Shown here piece by piece: positions 13,683 through 16,766 of a stretch of DNA of 16,766 bases. Position numbers and translations under genes: made by a program. The number at the start of each line of letters is the position of its first letter. Position 1 is the stretch's first letter. This DNA is from JBOHNM01 sp050730675 (GTDB lineage: Bacteria > Planctomycetota > Phycisphaerae > Phycisphaerales > UBA1924), in NCBI GenBank assembly GCA_050730675.1, contig JBOHNM010000092.1:1-16766 (forward strand), read 5' to 3'. The notes beneath the pieces are model-generated. The model did not search any database, was not told where the DNA came from, and saw only the letters and a program-made list of their open reading frames with translations.

Positions 13683-14036
13683 TCAGGCCCCGACCGTCTG
13701 CACCGCACCGTCCACATCCGCCGCCGCCGTAAACCGCCGATCCAATTTCACCTGCTTGAAAAATGCCCAGATGAACGGCGGCACCGCCGCCAGCAGCATC
13801 CGCGCCCCCGCCCGGCGGCAATCGTCCTCAAGTTGCAGCAGGCAGGTGATCCCGATCGAGTTGATCAATTCAACATTCTGAAAATCAAGTACCAGCCCCG
13901 CCCCCGCCACCCGGGGGAGCCGGGAACGCACTTCGTTCTGGATCGCCGTCGTCCACTCATCTGTCACTTTCCCGGGCATTTGCAGCACCAGGACGGTCAG
14001 ATCGCGGCCGACAAGCTGTGAGCCCAGTGGGTTCAT
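13683..14036 (-). CDS. STAS-domain protein (anti-sigma-factor-antagonist-like)
   Basis: The protein has 117 residues and is a single STAS domain. The core 'LVLDFQNVELINSIGITCLL' aligns with the phosphorylation loop of SpoIIAA-type proteins (usually FxDSSGLGxL). The phospho-acceptor Ser is kept (S60), but the preceding Asp is Asn (N59) and the following Ser is Ile (I61). The family acts by binding a kinase/anti-sigma factor when unphosphorylated; some members instead act in sensory complexes. No kinase, phosphatase or sigma factor lies nearby. Convergent placement beside fliM hints at, but does not prove, a role in motility control. The ATG start has no clear Shine-Dalgarno. A palindrome (14069-14091) lies about 33 nt upstream of the start. 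Confidence 0.82.
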   Translation of the reverse strand: MNPLGSQLVGRDLTVLVLQMPGKVTDEWTTAIQNEVRSRLPRVAGAGLVLDFQNVELINSIGITCLLQLEDDCRRAGARMLLAAVPPFIWAFFKQVKLDRRFTAAADVDGAVQTVGA

Positions 14037-14068
14037 GGGTACGCATTCAAGGCTAGCGCTTCGTGGGC

Positions 14069-14091
14069 CCGGACGAATTCAGTTTGTCCGG
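14069..14091. promoter_or_regulatory. Imperfect palindrome upstream of the STAS gene, overlapping a candidate -35 box
   Basis: CCGGACGAA (14069-14077), a TTCAG loop and TTTGTCCGG (14083-14091) pair over 9 bp with one G-T. The right arm covers TTGTCC (14084-14089), the candidate -35 of a rightward promoter. It could be an operator between the STAS gene and the nusA leader, or an RNA hairpin. Confidence 0.4.
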
Positions 14092-14112
14092 TGCGGGTTG
14101 ACTGGATAAAGT
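14084..14112 (+). promoter_or_regulatory. Candidate promoter of the nusA leader transcript
   Basis: TTGTCC (14084-14089, 4/6), a 17-nt spacer and TAAAGT (14107-14112, 4/6). Transcription would begin near 14119. The boxes are only fair matches, but the spacing is ideal and the downstream stretch ends in a terminator. A TTGACT at 14098-14103 is a rival -35 but has no -10 at proper spacing. Confidence 0.4.
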
Positions 14113-14148
14113 TCGGTGCAGGGCATCGAACGGTTGCAAGGACTTCGT

Positions 14149-14178
14149 ATGAACGTGAACCGTCATCATGCTGGGTAG
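14149..14178 (+). CDS. Possible 9-residue leader peptide
   Basis: ATG to TAG encodes MNVNRHHAG. AAGGA at 14138-14142 sits 6 nt before the ATG, an ideal distance. There is no strong run of one amino acid, although two His are adjacent. Translation is not demonstrated; the good RBS and position within the leader are the only support. Confidence 0.28.
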   Translation: MNVNRHHAG

Positions 14179-14322
14179 TTCCTCCCCGAGATTGTCTCTC
14201 GCGGATGCGACCGACCTGCCGGTCGTCTCCGGTCTGCACCCTCAGGGTGGGGACTTGGAGGAGGTGGTCATGGTTTAGCCTCGGGGCGCTCCCCGACTCA
14301 ACCTGATCCTCCCGGCATTGGC

Positions 14323-14364
14323 GGCCACGGACCTGCGAAGAGCGTTCGTGGCCTTGTTGTTTTC
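14323..14364 (+). terminator. Intrinsic terminator or attenuator before nusA
   Basis: GGCCACG (14323-14329) pairs perfectly with CGTGGCC (14347-14353) across a 17-nt loop and is followed at once by TTGTTGTTTTC. It ends about 60 nt before the nusA ATG. No plus-strand gene ends nearby, so it must terminate either a leader transcript (attenuation) or a separate small RNA. Confidence 0.6.
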
Positions 14365-14422
14365 AGATCACCTCACTTTTTTCCGGTCCCACATCCCGAC
14401 ATCCCAACATCCCGGAGCACTC

Positions 14423-15751
14423 ATGAACCCGACGGAAATGCTGCGAATCATCGACTCGATCGCCCGCGAGCGCAAGATCGAGAAGCAGAGCCTTCTTCGC
14501 GACCTCGAGATGGCCATGGCCACCGCAGCGCGCAAGCACTACAACACGCTCGATACCGAAGAGTTCCGCTGCGAAATCGACATGGTCACCGGCCAGATGA
14601 CCCTCTTCCGCCACGGTGAGCCGATGGCGCTCACCCCCGCGGACCTGGGCCGCATCGCCGCCCAGACCTTCAAGCAGGTCATGATCCAGAAGTTCCGCGA
14701 CGACGAACGCACCAGCCTCCTCGGCGAGTTCTCCAAGCGCGTCGGCGAGATCGTTACCGGCGCCGTGCAGCGTTACGACGGCGGCTCGCTGGTCATCCTC
14801 ATCGACCGCGCCGAAGCCTTCATGCCCCGCTCCGAGCAGATCCCCGGCGAGCAGTTCCAGCCCGGCGACCGCGTCCGCTGCCTCGTCCTGGACGTCCGCG
14901 ACGTCGGCAACCAGGTCAAGATCGTCCTCTCCCGCGCACACCCTGACTTCATCAAGCGCCTCTTCGAGGTCGAAGTCCCCGAAGTCGCCGAGAAGATCAT
15001 CGAGGTCAAGGCCATGGCCCGCGAGGCCGGCTACCGCACCAAGGTCGCCGTCACCTCCGTCGATTCCAAGGTTGACCCCGTCGGCGCCTGCGTCGGCGTC
15101 CGCGGCAGCCGCATCAAGAACATCGTCGACGAACTCAATGGCGAGAAGATCGACATCGTCCGCTGGAACGAGTCCTCCCAGATCCTCATTGGCAACGCCC
15201 TCAAGCCCGCCGAGGTCTCCGAAATCTCGCTCTGCTTCGAGCTCGGCCGCGGCACGGTCGTCGTCCGCGACGATCAGCTCTCCCTCGCCATCGGCAAGCG
15301 CGGCCAGAACGTTCGCCTCGCCGCCCGCCTCACCGGTTGGGATATCGACATCCTTACCCCTGGTGAGTTCCAGAAGGGCCTCGACATCCTCACCGAGACG
15401 CTCTCGCCCATCGAGGGCGTCACCGACGAGATGCTCGACAAGCTCACCAAGGGCCTCGGCATGGTCAGCGTCTTCGACGTCGAGGAAGTCGGCGCCGATG
15501 TGCTCATGACCGAGATCGGCGTCACCGCCGAGACCGCCGCCCTGATGGTCGAGACCGCCGGCATCAAGGCCAAGGAAGTCGCCATCGTCCAGGCCAAGGA
15601 GAAGGAAGAGTCCGAAGCCCGCCGCCGCGCCGATATGGCCGCGACCGCCAACCTCCTCGGCTCCGGTGCTTCCCCGCTCGCCGAGGGCGCCCCCGCCCCC
15701 GTCGCCACCACCGACGACGCCCGCGCCGCCGACATCCTCGGCGGCGGCTGA
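14423..15751 (+). CDS. nusA: Transcription termination/antitermination factor NusA
   Basis: The protein has 442 residues. The N-terminal RNA-polymerase-binding domain (about 1-125) is followed by an S1 domain (about 130-200, 'GSLVILIDRAEAFMPRSEQI') and KH1 (about 205-275, 'DPVGACVGVRGSRIKNIVDEL'). KH2 is at about 276-345 ('LSLAIGKRGQNVRLAARLTG'), and a helix-hairpin-helix-like segment (about 330-390) precedes an Ala-rich tail. NusA modulates pausing, termination and antitermination. The start is fixed by GGAG (14414-14417), 5 nt before the ATG, and by the family N-terminus 'MNPTEMLRIIDSIARER'. The first gene of the usual nusA operon, rimP, is absent: upstream is only the candidate leader. infB follows after 98 nt with no terminator, so the two are likely co-transcribed. 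Confidence 0.96.
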   Translation: MNPTEMLRIIDSIARERKIEKQSLLRDLEMAMATAARKHYNTLDTEEFRCEIDMVTGQMTLFRHGEPMALTPADLGRIAAQTFKQVMIQKFRDDERTSLLGEFSKRVGEIVTGAVQRYDGGSLVILIDRAEAFMPRSEQIPGEQFQPGDRVRCLVLDVRDVGNQVKIVLSRAHPDFIKRLFEVEVPEVAEKIIEVKAMAREAGYRTKVAVTSVDSKVDPVGACVGVRGSRIKNIVDELNGEKIDIVRWNESSQILIGNALKPAEVSEISLCFELGRGTVVVRDDQLSLAIGKRGQNVRLAARLTGWDIDILTPGEFQKGLDILTETLSPIEGVTDEMLDKLTKGLGMVSVFDVEEVGADVLMTEIGVTAETAALMVETAGIKAKEVAIVQAKEKEESEARRRADMAATANLLGSGASPLAEGAPAPVATTDDARAADILGGG

Positions 15752-15849
15752 TTCCAGCCGTCCGTTTGTCCGTATCCGCCCGTTTGCCCTTGATCTGATC
15801 CGGCCTCGCCCACAGACCGCCTCGATACCCTTCTGCGGAGACTCGCTCT

Positions 15850-16766
15850 TTGGCCAAGAGAATCAGCGATATCGCCAAGGAACTCAACGTTCCCTCCAAG
15901 ATCATCATCCAGAAGTGTCTGGATGAGGGCATCCCCCAAGACAAGGTGAAGGGCCACGCATCCGTGGTCTCTGCCGGTCTGGAGGCGAGCATCAAGGAGT
16001 GGTTCAGCTCCGGTGGCGTCGCCACGGCCGTCGAGACCAAGGAGCACGTCGACGTCGAGAAGGTCAAGGCCAAGCCCGCGCCCAAGAAAAAGACCGTCAA
16101 GGGCGACCCCGGCCACGTCGAGACCCCGCACGCCGACGACGCCGCGCCCTCCATCGTTGATCCGCCGACACAGCGCCCGGCCGAGACCCCCGCCGCCCGC
16201 ACCCAGGCCCCCTCCGCACCGGCCCCGGTTGCTCCGACGGCCCCCGCCGCCCCCGCCCCGCACCACCCCATCGCGCCGCCGCCGCACAAGCCCGTGTCCA
16301 TCTCCGCCGGCCCGATCCGCCTGACGCCCCACCCCACGCCGGCCCCCACGGCCCCCGGCGCCCCGTCCAAGCCGACGACGCCCCCGGGCGAGAGCAACGG
16401 TGACGGCAACCGCGCCGCCGCAACCGCGGCCCCGGTCGCCCCAGGCGCCCCAAGCGCGCCCCACACCCCCCACGGCCACCGCCCCGGTCCGCACACGCCC
16501 ATCCGAACCGTCGTCAAGCCGGCCCCGATGAACGTTCCGACGCGGCCGACCCACGTCGCCCCCGCCGGCCAGAAGCTCGAGGTCAAACAGCAGGTCAAGC
16601 TCGCCGGCCCCAAGGTCGTCCGCATCGAGGCTCCCGACCAGGTCGCCGCACCGCGCTCCCGTGCTCCGGGCTCCGGCCCGCCCCGCGGCGGTCGCGGCGT
16701 CATCGGCTCCTCCACCGAAGGCGGCGGCGGCGGTGGTGCCGGCGGAAAAGACGATGCATCCCGTTC
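15850..16766 (+). CDS. infB: Translation initiation factor IF-2, N-terminal part (runs off the window)
   Basis: The frame is open from TTG at 15850 to the window end, about 305 codons, with no stop. The N-terminus 'AKRISDIAKELNVPSKIIIQ' is the IF2 N-terminal helical domain (about 1-55). After it comes a long low-complexity linker rich in Pro, Ala and Lys, then Gly/Arg (ending in a GGGGGGAGG run). The G domain would lie beyond the window. IF2 is the GTPase that brings fMet-tRNA to the 30S subunit and promotes subunit joining. GGAG at 15837-15840 sits 9 nt before the TTG, and no in-frame ATG or GTG precedes the conserved N-terminus. It directly follows nusA, the classic order. Identification rests on the N-domain and position, as the GTPase motifs are not visible. 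Confidence 0.92.
   Translation, partial: MAKRISDIAKELNVPSKIIIQKCLDEGIPQDKVKGHASVVSAGLEASIKEWFSSGGVATAVETKEHVDVEKVKAKPAPKKKTVKGDPGHVETPHADDAAPSIVDPPTQRPAETPAARTQAPSAPAPVAPTAPAAPAPHHPIAPPPHKPVSISAGPIRLTPHPTPAPTAPGAPSKPTTPPGESNGDGNRAAATAAPVAPGAPSAPHTPHGHRPGPHTPIRTVVKPAPMNVPTRPTHVAPAGQKLEVKQQVKLAGPKVVRIEAPDQVAAPRSRAPGSGPPRGGRGVIGSSTEGGGGGGAGGKDDASR

Larger units (their letters stand above)
14119..14364 (+). ncRNA. Candidate structured leader RNA or small RNA upstream of nusA
   Basis: About 246 nt lie between a candidate promoter and an intrinsic terminator. Contents in order: ACGGTT/AACCGT (14130-14135 with 14158-14163), enclosing a Shine-Dalgarno and ATG; a 9-codon ORF (14149-14178); CGACC/GGTCG (14212-14225) with an alternative GACCG/CGGTC pairing (14209-14213 with 14230-14234). 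These are followed by CACCC/GGGTG (14237-14249), AGGAGGTG plus ATG GTT TAG (14259-14278), and TCGGGG/CCCCGA (14281-14296). It matches none of the 6S, SRP, tmRNA or RNase P landmarks I looked for. Longer open frames here lack family features. It could be an attenuated leader of nusA-infB or an independent small RNA. Confidence 0.4.

Noticed and set aside
14033..14306. Open frames of 68 (minus) and 71 (plus) codons before nusA
   Set aside because: Neither has an RBS or a recognisable feature, and both run through hairpins and promoter-like boxes better explained as a leader or regulatory region.
15274..16715. Long minus-strand frames opposite nusA and infB
   Set aside because: They mirror the Pro/Ala-rich IF2 linker as Gly/Arg/Trp-rich nonsense and conflict with well-supported nusA and infB.

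Overview
The window is GC-rich chromosomal DNA that looks like it comes from a planctomycete, most likely of the Phycisphaerae. The evidence is indirect. One protein ends in the CxxCGYDL...CPEC zinc ribbon that is common in that group. A secreted protein ends in a PTPGA-hydrophobic-RRRR sorting tail. A secreted M1 peptidase ends in a dockerin-like repeat bracketed by cysteines. No 16S rRNA is present, so the assignment is an inference from protein styles.

Layout, left to right. At 2-643 (+) is a membrane protein with a zinc-ribbon tail. At 714-1883 (+) is serC (serine biosynthesis). At 2123-3310 (+) is a secreted, sorting-tail protein with a clear sigma70-type promoter, a hairpin-rich leader and a strong terminator. 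At 3311-3814 is a 504-nt non-coding stretch holding six tandem 21-bp repeats. At 3815-5609 (+) is a three-gene cluster: a small Gly/Ser-rich lipoprotein-like protein, a glutathionylspermidine-synthase-family ATP-grasp enzyme and a DUF350 membrane protein. This matches the content of E. coli yjfL/yjfM/yjfC and of ygiB/ygiC. At 5745-8141 (+) is the secreted M1 aminopeptidase, which probably starts at TTG.

On the minus strand, 10194-8743 and 8726-8184 form a two-gene sulfane-sulfur operon: a persulfide-dioxygenase/rhodanese fusion and a membrane-anchored YgaP-like rhodanese. Next comes a single tRNA-Gly(GCC), also on the minus strand, with its own promoter and intrinsic terminator. After it is a full-length DsbD-type thiol:disulfide interchange protein (12499-10547, minus). 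fliM (12660-13676, plus) stands apart from other flagellar genes and converges on a STAS-domain protein (14036-13683, minus).

The right end is the start of the nusA-infB operon (+). infB begins at TTG and runs off the window. In front of nusA is a 386-nt gap that appears organised as a transcription unit: promoter-like boxes, a 9-codon ORF with a good Shine-Dalgarno, several hairpins, a near-perfect Shine-Dalgarno followed by a two-codon ORF, and an intrinsic terminator about 60 nt before nusA. This looks like an attenuated leader or a separate small RNA. It and the YjfM/YjfC/YjfL-like cluster are the two items most worth following up.
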